Assembly: GCA_013138735.1 (NCBI GenBank)
Contig: WTCE01000096.1
Span: forward strand, 1-34,031
DNA from: Crocinitomix sp.
Lineage (GTDB): Bacteria > Bacteroidota > Bacteroidia > Flavobacteriales_D > Crocinitomicaceae
Length of the DNA stretch: 34,031 nt
Reading direction: 5' to 3'
The position numbers were made by a program, and so were the translations under genes. Shown here piece after piece: positions 26,268-34,031 of the stretch (its first letter is position 1; every line of letters begins with the position of its first letter). Under the pieces are notes generated by a model. The model was given only the letters and a program-made list of their open reading frames with translations, was not told the origin of the DNA and did no database searches.

Positions 26268-27314
26268 TTACACCAACCCTGAAGCCTCTAATTCATTCGT
26301 TGGAACATGAGGTACTGCAATTGACTCTTTTACTAATAGTGAAGCAATTTCATCAGATATCGCATAATTCGCCTCTTCATCCAGCCAAAAGAATTCTCCT
26401 CCGGGATTTGATTCTAAAAAAATGTATTCACCTTCAGGTGTTAGAATAACATCACTTGCGCCATAATTCAGGTTACACACCTCATGAAAACGAAGCAAAT
26501 TCGCTTTTAAATCATCAGGAATACTGCACGACTTCCAGTCGCCAATTGATTCTTGACCAACTTTTCTCCAGTCAATTTCCCCATCTTTTTTCAATTGAGA
26601 ATCGAGCGCTGCCGCAAAAACTCTTTTACCAATAATTGTAATTCGTAGCTCTAATTTTTTCTCTATTTTTTCCTGAAATTTCATTGGACATAAACGCAAT
26701 TGCGCTTCTAAATCTTCCAAATCAGCCTCTCCAATTTCATTCGTAAAAACTACGCTTTCTACTCCTTCTTCATAGATACTAAATGCATGTTGCATTTTTG
26801 CAATCACACCATTCGGACAGCTTTTAACAAAAGCTTTTACCTGTTCAAAATCATTTGAAATACATGTTCTTGGAATTGTTAGTCCACATTGATCAGCAAT
26901 TCTTAATTGTTTTTCTTTAATGCCTGATCGTTTATTTTCGGAATAGGAATTTAACGTGAATAATTCGTGCTCCAAATGACTCAACATACCAATTAGAGTA
27001 GCATTAGACTCACCAATACTACTATTCAAATATTTTTTTTCCAATACTTCTTCTAAACAACTTCCTAAATTATAGATCCTACGATTCCATAAACTTAAAA
27101 ATTCAGTGGTAAGATTATGAACCGCTCCGTCATTATCAGCTAATAGAATTTCCCATTTACCCTTATTAAACAATGTAGTTATTCTATAATCAATAGGATA
27201 ACGATCAACATTTAATCGGACTACCTGTCCTCCTTTTCGTGCAATTGCCTCTGAAACCTTTTCCACACAAGGATTATCTTGCGTATGCGTGATGATCAAT
27301 ACTTTATTTTTCAT
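26268..27314 (-). CDS. mvdD: MvdD-like ATP-grasp ligase, graspetide ester-forming
   Basis: 348 residues from the ATG at 27314; the reading extends three codons to a TTG that is less likely. ATP-grasp enzyme of the microviridin family: an N-terminal domain (VLIITHTQDNPCVEKV), a central domain with VIAKMQHAFSIYEEG, the CPMKFQEKIEKKLELRITIIG strand pair (the Glu and Arg contact ATP and peptide), and the metal site FLESNPGGEFFWLDE about 20 residues into the last 54. GEFFWL near the C-terminus is the form I associate with MvdD/MdnC, which closes the two omega-ester rings on Thr and Ser using ATP. The start overlaps the mvdC end by 11 bases. Confidence in the family is high; the ester/amide division is from memory of characterised homologues. 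Confidence 0.93.
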   Translation of the reverse strand: MKNKVLIITHTQDNPCVEKVSEAIARKGGQVVRLNVDRYPIDYRITTLFNKGKWEILLADNDGAVHNLTTEFLSLWNRRIYNLGSCLEEVLEKKYLNSSIGESNATLIGMLSHLEHELFTLNSYSENKRSGIKEKQLRIADQCGLTIPRTCISNDFEQVKAFVKSCPNGVIAKMQHAFSIYEEGVESVVFTNEIGEADLEDLEAQLRLCPMKFQEKIEKKLELRITIIGKRVFAAALDSQLKKDGEIDWRKVGQESIGDWKSCSIPDDLKANLLRFHEVCNLNYGASDVILTPEGEYIFLESNPGGEFFWLDEEANYAISDEIASLLVKESIAVPHVPTNELEASGLV

Positions 27315-28293
27315 AATTTTCAATTCTATTTAATAATGTTTTTGCAATGGTAGCAGCAATTGGATACCCCAATTCTTTTTCTAACATCCCCCATTCTCCG
27401 GAAGGGTTTACTTCGAGAAAAACATATTCACCATTTGGCTGGCAAATCACGTCTATTGCCCCAAAACTGAGCTCAAACCGCTTCATCAATTCATCAATTT
27501 TTTTAACCTCCGCAATTGGTAATTCATAAGGCGCCCAAAACGTCACCTTATTTTCTGAATATCTCCAATCTTGTTTGCCCTTATCAGATTTTGACGCATC
27601 TATTTTACCGGTAAAACATTTACCCTCGATATAAGCAATGCGTAATTCATATGCCTTTGGAATATTATTTTGAAAAATCATTGGACAACAAGAAAGTGTA
27701 TCTTCCAATAATTCTAAATTTTCTTCATTAATTTGTGTTGTAGGAAAGAACCGTTCACCGGCACCCATAGAAAAACTTAAGGAATTTTGAAGTTTCGCTA
27801 TTATATTTCCGTCATGTTTCGCGTAAAATTGTTTCACACTTTCAAAATCACTTGTTATTATTGTATCCGGAGTTAACAAGCCAACTTCTTTAGCTTGGCA
27901 AAGTTGGTCAAATTTGTTTCCCTCTATCTTTCGCGCTTTCGACAATACATTTATACAAGGTGCTTGTTTTTCCAATAATTGAAAAAAACTTGATAGCGTT
28001 GTATTTATTTCTCCCCCCACATTAGCTCTATAATCAGCAGCAATTTCATCTAAAATACGGGGTTGCCATATTTTCCGAAACCACACTCCAGAAACTTCTG
28101 AAAGCTTAAAGCTAAATGCTTTTGAAGAAACGACAACCTCACTACCATTATCATCCAACGTACTTACAATTGACAAGTCTGTGAGGAAATCATCTGTATT
28201 GATCCGTAGTGCTTTTATATTATTTTGTGAAAAATAAGCCATTACATTATCAATGGTGTACAGATCATTACTATGTGTAATACACAATATCAT
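27304..28293 (-). CDS. mvdC: MvdC-like ATP-grasp ligase, graspetide amide-forming
   Basis: 329 residues. Paralogue of the next gene, with the same three ATP-grasp subdomains: MILCITHSNDLYTIDNV at the start, the GVWFRKIWQPR stretch near 70-80, IIAKLQNSLSFSMG, CCPMIFQNNIPKAYELRIAYI, and the metal site EVNPSGEWGMLEKELGYPI (294-312). VWFRKIWQP and GEWGMLE are the form I associate with MvdC/MdnB, which makes the omega-amide between Lys and Glu after the ester rings are closed. Its start lies 117 bases from the end of the second precursor, with a strong hairpin between. A start-codon remnant of this gene lies at 28770-28802. Confidence 0.93.
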   Translation of the reverse strand: MILCITHSNDLYTIDNVMAYFSQNNIKALRINTDDFLTDLSIVSTLDDNGSEVVVSSKAFSFKLSEVSGVWFRKIWQPRILDEIAADYRANVGGEINTTLSSFFQLLEKQAPCINVLSKARKIEGNKFDQLCQAKEVGLLTPDTIITSDFESVKQFYAKHDGNIIAKLQNSLSFSMGAGERFFPTTQINEENLELLEDTLSCCPMIFQNNIPKAYELRIAYIEGKCFTGKIDASKSDKGKQDWRYSENKVTFWAPYELPIAEVKKIDELMKRFELSFGAIDVICQPNGEYVFLEVNPSGEWGMLEKELGYPIAATIAKTLLNRIENYEK

Positions 28294-28341
28294 AAATTAG
28301 AATAGTTGGGGTAAATTTGTTCTTGCATTATAATTGGAACA

Positions 28342-28389
28342 ATAAAAAGTGAACACTTGACAACATACGTAATGTTGTTCCAAGTGCTC
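28342..28389 (-). terminator. Hairpin terminator or attenuator between the second precursor and mvdC
   Basis: On the minus strand a 9-bp arm (GAGCACTTG, one wobble) and a 7-bp inner arm (ACAACAT) close a 5-base loop, with a small bulge, and a T-rich tract follows. It lies 21 bases after the precursor stop. Partial read-through would give more precursor than enzyme message. Confidence 0.7.
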
Positions 28390-28409
28390 AACTAATTCAT
28401 CAATAAATT

Positions 28410-28604
28410 CTATGCCTCATCAGAATCTGAAGGATACTTCATAGTCATGGCTTCATCCGCATCTGACGGATATTTCATTGTTTGAAAAGTATCAAGGGCA
28501 GGCTTAGTTATCTTGTTTTCCTTTCCTCCTTTAAGATCACTGTCTTCTTTTACTTGTTTTTCCAAGAATTTTGCGAAAAACGGGACTTGTTTTTGATTTT
28601 TCAT
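28410..28604 (-). CDS. Graspetide (microviridin-type) precursor peptide, two cores, copy 2
   Basis: 64 residues. The leader carries PFFAKFLEKQ (8-17), the helix by which microviridin leaders bind their ATP-grasp enzymes. A Gly-Gly at 26-27 follows, then two cores, TMKYPSDADE (42-51) and TMKYPSDSDE (54-63). By analogy with microviridin, each core would carry Thr-Asp (T42-D48, T54-D60) and Ser-Asp (S47-D50, S59-D62) esters and a Lys-Glu amide (K44-E51, K56-E63). The product is likely a serine-protease inhibitor by family precedent, but the target is unknown. It is adjacent to mvdC and has its own promoter. Too small for many gene finders but certain by motif. Confidence 0.93.
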   Translation of the reverse strand: MKNQKQVPFFAKFLEKQVKEDSDLKGGKENKITKPALDTFQTMKYPSDADEAMTMKYPSDSDEA

Positions 28605-28650
28605 CTTTTCTTTTTTTCTAAATGTGTTATTATTAATTTATTTTCAGTTA

Positions 28651-28658
28651 CAAATTTA
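28651..28658 (-). promoter_or_regulatory. -7 promoter element of the second precursor
   Basis: TAAATTTG on the minus strand, an exact TAnnTTTG match, 46 bases before the precursor ATG. The -33 part is only weakly TTG-like. Confidence 0.4.
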
Positions 28659-28769
28659 GAGCAGTTCTTTGTTAAAACTTTGGGCAACTTTTGAATCTGA
28701 GGTCCGAATTGCTGAAATGTCACTTTGAGTTGCTAAAGGTTAAATGATAAATGTTCTGTAATGAATTCC

Positions 28770-28802
28770 AAACTCATTATTATGCATAGTACATAATATC
28801 AT
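28770..28802 (-). pseudogene. Start-codon remnant of mvdC
   Basis: Downstream of the first precursor, an ATG followed by codons for MILCTMHNNEF matches the mvdC start MILCITHSNDL base for base at most positions over about 33 bases, and the upstream spacer matches too. The frame ends at a stop after 20 codons. It marks the breakpoint of a tandem duplication of precursor plus mvdC start. Confidence 0.7.
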
Positions 28803-28863
28803 AAATCAAGCAAGAATAGATGCGTGGTGAATTTTGTTGCGATTTTTAATAGGGACAAAAAAG

Positions 28864-28909
28864 AAAAAGTGAGCACTTGATAACATAATTAATCTTGCTT
28901 CAAGCGCTC
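28864..28909 (-). terminator. Hairpin terminator after the first precursor
   Basis: A 9-bp stem (GAGCGCTTG with GAGCACTTG of the other arm, one mismatch or wobble) closes a long AT-rich loop and is followed on the minus strand by a T-rich run. It is the degenerate counterpart of the hairpin at 28342-28389. Confidence 0.55.
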
Positions 28910-28929
28910 AACTAATTCATCAATAAATT

Positions 28930-29115
28930 TTAGATCTCATCAGAATCTGAAGGATACTTCATAGTTTGATGCTCATCCGAATCAGACGGATATTTCAACG
29001 TGTGAAAAATATCCAACTTTGGTTTGGTTATCTTCCCTCCTTTAAGATCGTTGTCTTCTTTTAATTGTTTTTCTAGAAATTTCGCGAAAAACGGAACTTG
29101 TTTTTGATTTTTCAT
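28930..29115 (-). CDS. Graspetide (microviridin-type) precursor peptide, two cores, copy 1
   Basis: 61 residues; paralogue of the peptide at 28410. The leader MKNQKQVPFFAKFLEKQ is identical, followed by DLKGGK with a Gly-Gly at 25-26. The cores are TLKYPSDSDE (39-48) and TMKYPSDSDE (51-60), with one linker residue pair different from copy 2. Predicted rings are as in the other peptide (T39-D45, S44-D47, K41-E48; T51-D57, S56-D59, K53-E60). The Gly-Gly would suit a C39-type protease, but none is in the window. It is the first gene of the cluster in transcription order, 66 bases after the comF-like gene ends. Confidence 0.93.
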   Translation of the reverse strand: MKNQKQVPFFAKFLEKQLKEDNDLKGGKITKPKLDIFHTLKYPSDSDEHQTMKYPSDSDEI

Positions 29116-29172
29116 CTATTGATTTTTTGGATTAAATTAATTACTTAAAATTACACTTTTTTTCTTTCAAAA

Positions 29173-29199
29173 CAAATTAAATCACACTCGAGCTGCCAA
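29173..29199 (-). promoter_or_regulatory. Possible promoter of the graspetide cluster
   Basis: On the minus strand, TTG (plus 29197-29199), 16 bases, TTAATTTG (plus 29173-29180), one mismatch from TAnnTTTG, at the end of the comF-like gene and 57 bases before the first precursor. Confidence 0.3.
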
Positions 29200-29880
29200 G
29201 GTAGCAACACTAACTGTACAGTTTTCAACTTTCAACAATGCTAAGATGCAAGCTTCAATGGTTGCACCAGTAGTTAGAACATCATCAACTAACAGCACAT
29301 GTTTGTTTTCCAATTGTTTACTTTGCTTCACCGAAAAAATTTGTCGCACATTATCCCACCGATCATATTTAGAAAACTTGGTTTGCGAAAGGTTGTGAGC
29401 ATTGCGAATGAGACAGGTTTCGTTAATAGGAATGTTTGTTTTATTCGCTATACCATCAGCAATTACGCGGCTTTGATTAAAACCTCTTAATCTTTGTTTT
29501 TTAGGATGCAAAGGCACGGGTAATATGGCGTGAATCTTATCTGGCTCTGTAATTACTTCTGCCAATACTTCTCCAAAATATTGGCCCAATTTCTTTTTTT
29601 CTTTGTATTTTAATAGATGTAAAAGCCTTTGCGTTTGGTTACCGCGTTGATAATTCAATAAACTATAAATGCGCTGCACCTCTACCCGCCCCCAAAATAG
29701 TTTTTCTAATTTTTGTAACTCTTTTTTATTTTGACCGATATAGGGTAAATCATATGCACATGACAAACAGACATGTTGTTCATTCATGTTTAAATCTGTG
29801 TTACAAATTTGGCAAATATTGGGATAAAAGACGTCCAAAAACGCCCCACTTATTGTGCGGAATTGATTGGCTACACTCAT
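29182..29880 (-). CDS. ComF family phosphoribosyltransferase-like protein
   Basis: 232 residues. An N-terminal zinc finger is formed by Cys23, Cys26, Cys38 and Cys41 (PNICQIC, HVCLSC). A type I phosphoribosyltransferase domain follows, with LPVPLHPKKQRLRGFNQS and the PRPP loop VLLVDDVLTTGAT (about 195-207). This is the ComF layout; in naturally transformable bacteria ComF supports DNA uptake or single-strand handling. Its start is 488 bases from nrdB on the other strand. It ends 66 bases before the first graspetide precursor, with no obvious terminator between. Confidence 0.93.
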   Translation of the reverse strand: MSVANQFRTISGAFLDVFYPNICQICNTDLNMNEQHVCLSCAYDLPYIGQNKKELQKLEKLFWGRVEVQRIYSLLNYQRGNQTQRLLHLLKYKEKKKLGQYFGEVLAEVITEPDKIHAILPVPLHPKKQRLRGFNQSRVIADGIANKTNIPINETCLIRNAHNLSQTKFSKYDRWDNVRQIFSVKQSKQLENKHVLLVDDVLTTGATIEACILALLKVENCTVSVATLAARV

Positions 29881-30368
29881 ATAGTCATTTATTTTTGTTT
29901 TGGGTAATTAAATATAAGAATAGTTTTTCAACATTTCATGGTTTATAGATAAAATAGATTTTACTTGATTCACACATGAGAACAGTCGTAAATTGTAAGT
30001 CCGTTTGGACGAGTTAATTAGAAAAAATTGAGCGTTGAACATTTGTTAATAAATTACTGTTACTTGTTCGAAATTATTTTTTTACGAATGAATCAACCAA
30101 CATAGCAAATAAGACGTCTCTCTTGATTATCAACAAGTTAAGACTTATTAAAAAAACTAATTGTTGAAAACTATAAGTAGATTGTGAATTAAATAAGATA
30201 GGTTCTTCGATAAAAAATCGCAACTTTTGTAGTCCGATTTAAAACCGTTGAATTTTTCAAATTTTTGACAAGCGAAATCGGGGAAAAGAGCAAGAAAATT
30301 GAGTATAAACACCTAAGCTCCCACTAGGTGTAAGTAGACCAACTAATTAGAACAAAAAAAGACTTAAA
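29881..30368. other. Long divergent intergenic region upstream of nrdB
   Basis: 488 bases, strongly AT-rich, between comF (minus) and nrdB (plus). No gene is supported. It must contain both promoters. The only structured element I see is the inverted repeat at 30309-30331. Confidence 0.35.
30309..30331 (+). promoter_or_regulatory. Inverted repeat upstream of nrdB
   Basis: ACACCTA (30309-30315) and TAGGTGT (30325-30331) are perfect arms around nine bases, 38 bases before the nrdB ATG. The right arm overlaps a weak -7-like TAGGTGTA, with a TTG 23 bases upstream. An operator or 5' leader hairpin is possible. It does not match the NrdR box I know. Confidence 0.4.
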
Positions 30369-31346
30369 ATGGCAGAAGCAATAGAACCGATTTTAGTGAA
30401 GAACAACGAACGATTCGTGTTGTTCCCAATCGAACACAATGATATCTGGCAATTTTATAAAAAAGCTGAAGCTAGTTTTTGGACTGCAGAAGAAATTGAT
30501 TTATCACAAGATTTAATTGATTGGAATGAAAAATTATCGGATGATGAGCAACATTTCATCAAACACATTTTAGCATTTTTTGCTGCTTCTGATGGAATTG
30601 TAAATGAAAACTTAGCTGAGAACTTTCTTTCAGAAGTTCAATATACTGAAGCAAAGTTCTTTTATGGATTTCAAATTACAATTGAAAACATTCATTCTGA
30701 AACATACTCTTTGTTGATTGATACTTATATCAGAGACGACAAAGAGAAAAAATATTTATTCAATGCTGTTGACACTATTCCGTGTGTTAAGACAAAAGCA
30801 GATTGGGCTTTAAGATGGATCGACGAAGGTACATATGCAGAGCGCTTAATTGCTTTTGCTGCCGTTGAAGGAATTTTCTTTTCTGGTTCATTTTGTTCCA
30901 TTTTCTGGTTAAAGAAACGTGGACTAATGCCAGGATTAAGCTTTTCAAACGAATTAATTTCGCGAGATGAAGGACTTCACTGTGACTTCGCTTGCTTACT
31001 ATACAATGACCACTTGATCAATCAATTACCGAAGGAAACCGTTACAAAAATCATCACAGATGCTGTGGAAATAGAAAAAGAGTTTGTAACTGATGCGATA
31101 CCGGTTAAATTGATAGGAATGAATGCAGATTTAATGCAGCAATATATCGAATTTGTGGCGGATCGATTGTTAGGTGAGTTAGGATGTGCATCAGTATACA
31201 ACTCAACAAATCCATTTGATTTTATGGACATGATTAGTATTCAGGGAAAAACAAATTTCTTTGAAAAACGTGTTGCAGAATATCAAAAAGCCGGAGTATT
31301 AAACAGTGGAGAGAATCAATCATTCTCACTAGACGAAGATTTCTAG
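30369..31346 (+). CDS. nrdB: Ribonucleotide reductase class Ia, small (R2) subunit
   Basis: 325 residues. The di-iron R2 protein makes the tyrosyl radical used by NrdA to reduce ribonucleotides for DNA synthesis. Seen: Asp44 (EEIDLSQD); Glu106 and His109 with radical Tyr113 in [12 protein letters not shown]; the second Glu/His set in [11 protein letters not shown] and [10 protein letters not shown]; and the C-terminal tail SLDEDF that docks on R1. The sequence is of the eukaryote-like type common in Bacteroidota. It is followed by nrdA 84 bases downstream, with two small hairpins between. Confidence 0.97.
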   Translation: MAEAIEPILVKNNERFVLFPIEHNDIWQFYKKAEASFWTAEEIDLSQDLIDWNEKLSDDEQHFIKHILAFFAASDGIVNENLAENFLSEVQYTEAKFFYGFQITIENIHSETYSLLIDTYIRDDKEKKYLFNAVDTIPCVKTKADWALRWIDEGTYAERLIAFAAVEGIFFSGSFCSIFWLKKRGLMPGLSFSNELISRDEGLHCDFACLLYNDHLINQLPKETVTKIITDAVEIEKEFVTDAIPVKLIGMNADLMQQYIEFVADRLLGELGCASVYNSTNPFDFMDMISIQGKTNFFEKRVAEYQKAGVLNSGENQSFSLDEDF

Positions 31347-31358
31347 AAAAAAATTAAC

Positions 31359-31399
31359 AAGTATTTAAAACCCCAATACTTCACCCTGCCAACAGGTGA
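31359..31399 (+). other. Two small hairpins between nrdB and nrdA
   Basis: AAGTATT (31359-31365) pairs with AATACTT (31375-31381), and TCACC (31381-31385) pairs with GGTGA (31395-31399), sharing one base. No T-run follows, so transcript processing or stability is more likely than termination. Confidence 0.4.
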
Positions 31400-31430
31400 C
31401 GTATTACACAAAAAAAACCAAGGACGCACT

Positions 31431-33797
31431 ATGTATGTAATTAAAAGAGATGGTCGCAAAGAGCCAGTCAAATTTGACAAAATCACGGCCCGCGTAAAAA
31501 AATTATGTTACGGCTTAAGCCCAATTGTTCAACCAGAGTTGGTTGCAATGAAAGTTATTGAAGGACTTTATGATGGCGTAAGTACGTATGAGTTAGATAA
31601 CCTAGCTGCTGAAGTTTCAGCATCAAAAACAATTGAACATCCGGATTATGCTTTATTAGCATCACGTATTTCAGTTTCAAACCTTCACAAGAACACAAAG
31701 AAATCATTTTCTGATACAGTAGAAGATCTTTACCATTACATTGACCCAATTACTGGAGACAACGCTTCATTAATTGCTGATGATGTTTACAAAATCATTA
31801 AAGATAATTCAGAGTATTTTGATTCACACATCATTTATGATCGTGATTTCAAATATGACTTTTTTGGTTTCAAAACATTAGAAAGAGCATACTTATTAAA
31901 AATTAACAATAAAATTGTTGAGCGTCCTCAACATATGTTAATGCGTGTTTCTGTTGGGATTCACAAAGATGATCTTGAATCTGCTGTTAAGACATACAAT
32001 GCAATGTCTCAAGGTTGGTTTACACATGCTACACCAACTTTATTTAACGCAGGAACTCCTAAGCCACAAATGTCATCTTGCTTTTTATTGCAAATGAAAG
32101 ACGACAGTATTGAGGGCATATACGATACATTAAAACAATGTGCACGTATTTCTCAATCAGCTGGTGGAATTGGATTATCTATCCACGACATTCGTGCAAA
32201 AGGTTCTTACATTAAAGGAACAAACGGAACATCAAATGGTATTGTACCTATGTTGCGTGTATTTAATGATACAGCAAGATATGTTGATCAAGGTGGCGGA
32301 AAAAGAAAAGGTTCTTTCGCTATTTATGTAGAACCATGGCATGCAGATATTTTTGACTTCTTAGATTTAAAGAAAAATCATGGTAAAGAAGAGCAACGTG
32401 CTAGAGATTTATTCTATGCAATGTGGGTTCCAGATTTATTCATGAAAAGAGTTGAAGAAAATGGAGAGTGGACATTAATGTGTCCAAATGAGTGCCCAGG
32501 ATTATCTGACGCTTATGGAGACGATTTCGATAAATTGTATTTAAAATACGAAGCAGAAGGCAGAGGAAGAAAAACAATTAAAGCACAAGATGTTTGGTTT
32601 AAGATTTTAGAATCTCAAATTGAAACAGGTACACCATACATGGTTTATAAAGATGCGGCGAACTTAAAGTCGAATCAGAAGAATTTGGGAACAATCAAAT
32701 CTTCAAACTTGTGTACTGAAATTTTGGAATACACTGCACCAGATGAAGTTGCTGTATGTAACTTAGGTTCTTTGGCATTACCAAAATATGTTAATGCTGA
32801 AACAAGAACATTTGATCATGACAAGTTGTTTGAGATGGCTTACCACTTAACGGTAAACTTGAACCGCGTAATTGATCAAAACTACTACCCTGTAATAGAA
32901 GCTGAAAACTCTAACAAACGTCACCGTCCAATTGGAATTGGTGTACAAGGATTAGCTGATGCTTACATCTTAATGCGCATGCCATTTGATTCGGAAGAAG
33001 CAAGCACATTGAACAAGGAAATTTTTGAAACCATTTATTATGCTGCAGTTACTGCATCAAAAGATTTGGCAATCAAAGAAGGCCCTTACCAAAGTATTGA
33101 AGGATCACCAATCTCTAAAGGTGAATTCCAGTTTGATATGTGGGATGTTAAACCTTCAAGCAGATGGGAATGGGATATTTTGAGAGAAGAAGTTAAAGAG
33201 CACGGTGTTAGAAATTCATTATTATTAGCTCCAATGCCAACAGCTTCTACAGCTCAAATCCTTGGAAACAACGAATGCTTTGAACCATATACGTCTAACA
33301 TTTATACAAGACGTGTACTTTCAGGTGAGTTTATCATTGTAAACAAGCACTTATTAAAGGATTTAGCGAAGTTAAACCTTTGGGATTCAAATATGAAGAA
33401 CAAATTAATGGCTTCAAACGGATCAATTCAAAACATTAATGAGATTCCACAAGACATTAAGGATCTTTATAAAACAGCATGGGAAATTTCTCAAAAAGTA
33501 TTGATTAATCAAGCGGCTGATCGTGGTGCATTTATTTGCCAATCACAATCATTGAACTTGTTTATGGAAAATGCCAACTTTGCGAAATTAACTTCAATGC
33601 ATTTTTACGGATGGAAAGCAGGTTTGAAAACAGGTATGTATTACTTGAGAACGAAAGCTGCAACAGACGCTATTAAATTTACATTGGACAAAGAAGCAGT
33701 TGCTGCACCTATTGTTGCAAAAACAGAAGAAGAAAGAATTGCTGAAATCGCATGTTCTTTGGATGATCCAGATAACTGTGAGATGTGCAGTGGCTAA
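31431..33797 (+). CDS. nrdA: Ribonucleotide reductase class Ia, large (R1) subunit
   Basis: 788 residues. The catalytic subunit reduces ribonucleoside diphosphates to deoxynucleotides. Domains in order: an ATP-cone allosteric domain (1-90, starting [17 protein letters not shown]); then the R1 barrel with redox Cys217 (SSCFLL) and Cys443 (CNLGS), the active-site NLCTE (Asn426, Cys428, Glu430), and the radical-transfer tyrosines in MYYLR (737-738); and the C-terminal CEMC (783-786) that reloads the active-site disulfide through thioredoxin. All key residues are present and the length is usual for the eukaryote-like type. Its partner nrdB lies directly upstream and the two are probably co-transcribed. 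Confidence 0.97.
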   Translation: MYVIKRDGRKEPVKFDKITARVKKLCYGLSPIVQPELVAMKVIEGLYDGVSTYELDNLAAEVSASKTIEHPDYALLASRISVSNLHKNTKKSFSDTVEDLYHYIDPITGDNASLIADDVYKIIKDNSEYFDSHIIYDRDFKYDFFGFKTLERAYLLKINNKIVERPQHMLMRVSVGIHKDDLESAVKTYNAMSQGWFTHATPTLFNAGTPKPQMSSCFLLQMKDDSIEGIYDTLKQCARISQSAGGIGLSIHDIRAKGSYIKGTNGTSNGIVPMLRVFNDTARYVDQGGGKRKGSFAIYVEPWHADIFDFLDLKKNHGKEEQRARDLFYAMWVPDLFMKRVEENGEWTLMCPNECPGLSDAYGDDFDKLYLKYEAEGRGRKTIKAQDVWFKILESQIETGTPYMVYKDAANLKSNQKNLGTIKSSNLCTEILEYTAPDEVAVCNLGSLALPKYVNAETRTFDHDKLFEMAYHLTVNLNRVIDQNYYPVIEAENSNKRHRPIGIGVQGLADAYILMRMPFDSEEASTLNKEIFETIYYAAVTASKDLAIKEGPYQSIEGSPISKGEFQFDMWDVKPSSRWEWDILREEVKEHGVRNSLLLAPMPTASTAQILGNNECFEPYTSNIYTRRVLSGEFIIVNKHLLKDLAKLNLWDSNMKNKLMASNGSIQNINEIPQDIKDLYKTAWEISQKVLINQAADRGAFICQSQSLNLFMENANFAKLTSMHFYGWKAGLKTGMYYLRTKAATDAIKFTLDKEAVAAPIVAKTEEERIAEIACSLDDPDNCEMCSG

Positions 33798-33903
33798 GAA
33801 ACCGGGCATTTCGAGAGCCTCAATGTCCTATAGTTTAATAGAACAAACGTGAGGATATGTGCTCCTGATAGCTATCGGGAGGCTAAGAAACCGGGCATTT
33901 CGA
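33792..33903 (+). repeat. Direct repeat pair with a palindrome after nrdA
   Basis: The 23 bases from GGCTAAGAAACC at 33792-33814 recur at 33881-33903, 89 bases later; the first copy contains the nrdA stop codon. Just before the second copy, 33862-33881 is a palindrome (CTCCTGATAG / CTATCGGGAG) with one T-G pair. I recall GATAGCTATC palindromes as frequent intergenic repeats in Flavobacteria, unverified. Confidence 0.75.
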
Positions 33904-34031
33904 TACTTCGACAGGCCATTAGATTAGCAATTCATAAAATTAAGATGATTTATTGATGTTATAAGGAGGGGGTTCTAGGGGGAGACTCATAACTCGATTA
34001 TTTTGTTAATAACTTGACCCGCATATATTTA
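33904..34031. other. Right-edge intergenic sequence
   Basis: No gene is seen before the window ends. GATACTTCGACAGGC after the repeat at about 33901 resembles dispersed intergenic repeats of this phylum. A short purine-rich run lies at 33964-33987. Confidence 0.25.

Noticed and set aside
29997-30012. Short GTCC/GGAC hairpin near the comF start
   Set aside because: Four base pairs only, expected by chance in a window of this size.
30120-30140. DnaA-box-like TTATCAACA in the nrdB upstream region
   Set aside because: Single imperfect match with no cluster of boxes and no dnaA or dnaN nearby, so no sign of an origin.
30309-30331. NrdR box upstream of nrdB
   Set aside because: The inverted repeat has the wrong arm sequence and spacing for the NrdR consensus I know, and no second box lies at the usual distance.

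Overview
The window comes from an AT-rich member of the Bacteroidota, most likely a Flavobacteriales-type bacterium (family not resolvable by eye). The evidence is three proteins with C-terminal type IX secretion (T9SS) sorting tails, Bacteroidota-style promoters (-7 element TAnnTTTG) before several genes, a eukaryote-like class Ia ribonucleotide reductase, and several small families otherwise typical of Bacteroidota. No rRNA, tRNA, CRISPR array, transposase or phage gene was seen.

Layout. Positions 1-2300 hold dxs (MEP isoprenoid pathway, minus strand) after a stretch with no convincing gene. Positions 2600-9340 hold three tandem paralogues of a secreted glycine-rich protein (ALK/LTK-type glycine-rich domain, 3, 5 and 3 Ig-like repeats, an SprB-like repeat, T9SS tail), each closed by a near-identical GGCGCC-core terminator. 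Then come a small haem-type lipoprotein (CX4CH) and a convergent helical-repeat protein. Positions 11400-13180 carry a radical SAM protein with a polyprenyl-phosphate-sugar-synthase-like glycosyltransferase. A large DUF2339 membrane protein follows. Positions 16000-19020 are a run of small unknown membrane proteins containing an ~893-bp tandem duplication of a two-gene module.

From 19030 to 29880 nearly everything is on the minus strand: an exported/hydrolytic set (lipoprotein, membrane protein, metallophosphoesterase-like protein, M42 aminopeptidase, small membrane protein), a membrane-anchored archaemetzincin-like protease, a lipoprotein with two thioredoxin-like domains that have lost their CXXC, a bacilliredoxin and an FAD oxidoreductase. 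These are followed by a compact graspetide (microviridin-type) cluster at 26268-29115: two precursor peptides, each with two TxKYPSDxDE cores, plus the two ATP-grasp macrocyclases MvdC and MvdD. A comF-type gene follows. The window closes with nrdB-nrdA on the plus strand and a repeat-bearing intergenic tail.

The most distinctive system is the graspetide cluster. The two ATP-grasp ligases should install ester and amide side-chain crosslinks in four core peptides. No dedicated protease, exporter or acetyltransferase lies beside it. The precursor has been tandemly duplicated with a breakpoint inside mvdC, leaving an mvdC start remnant between the two precursors, and a hairpin terminator separates precursor from enzymes. 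Secondary points are the Cys-less thioredoxin pair, the exported archaemetzincin with a Cys-to-Asp change, and the duplicated membrane-protein module with an embedded GCAGAT-type repeat.
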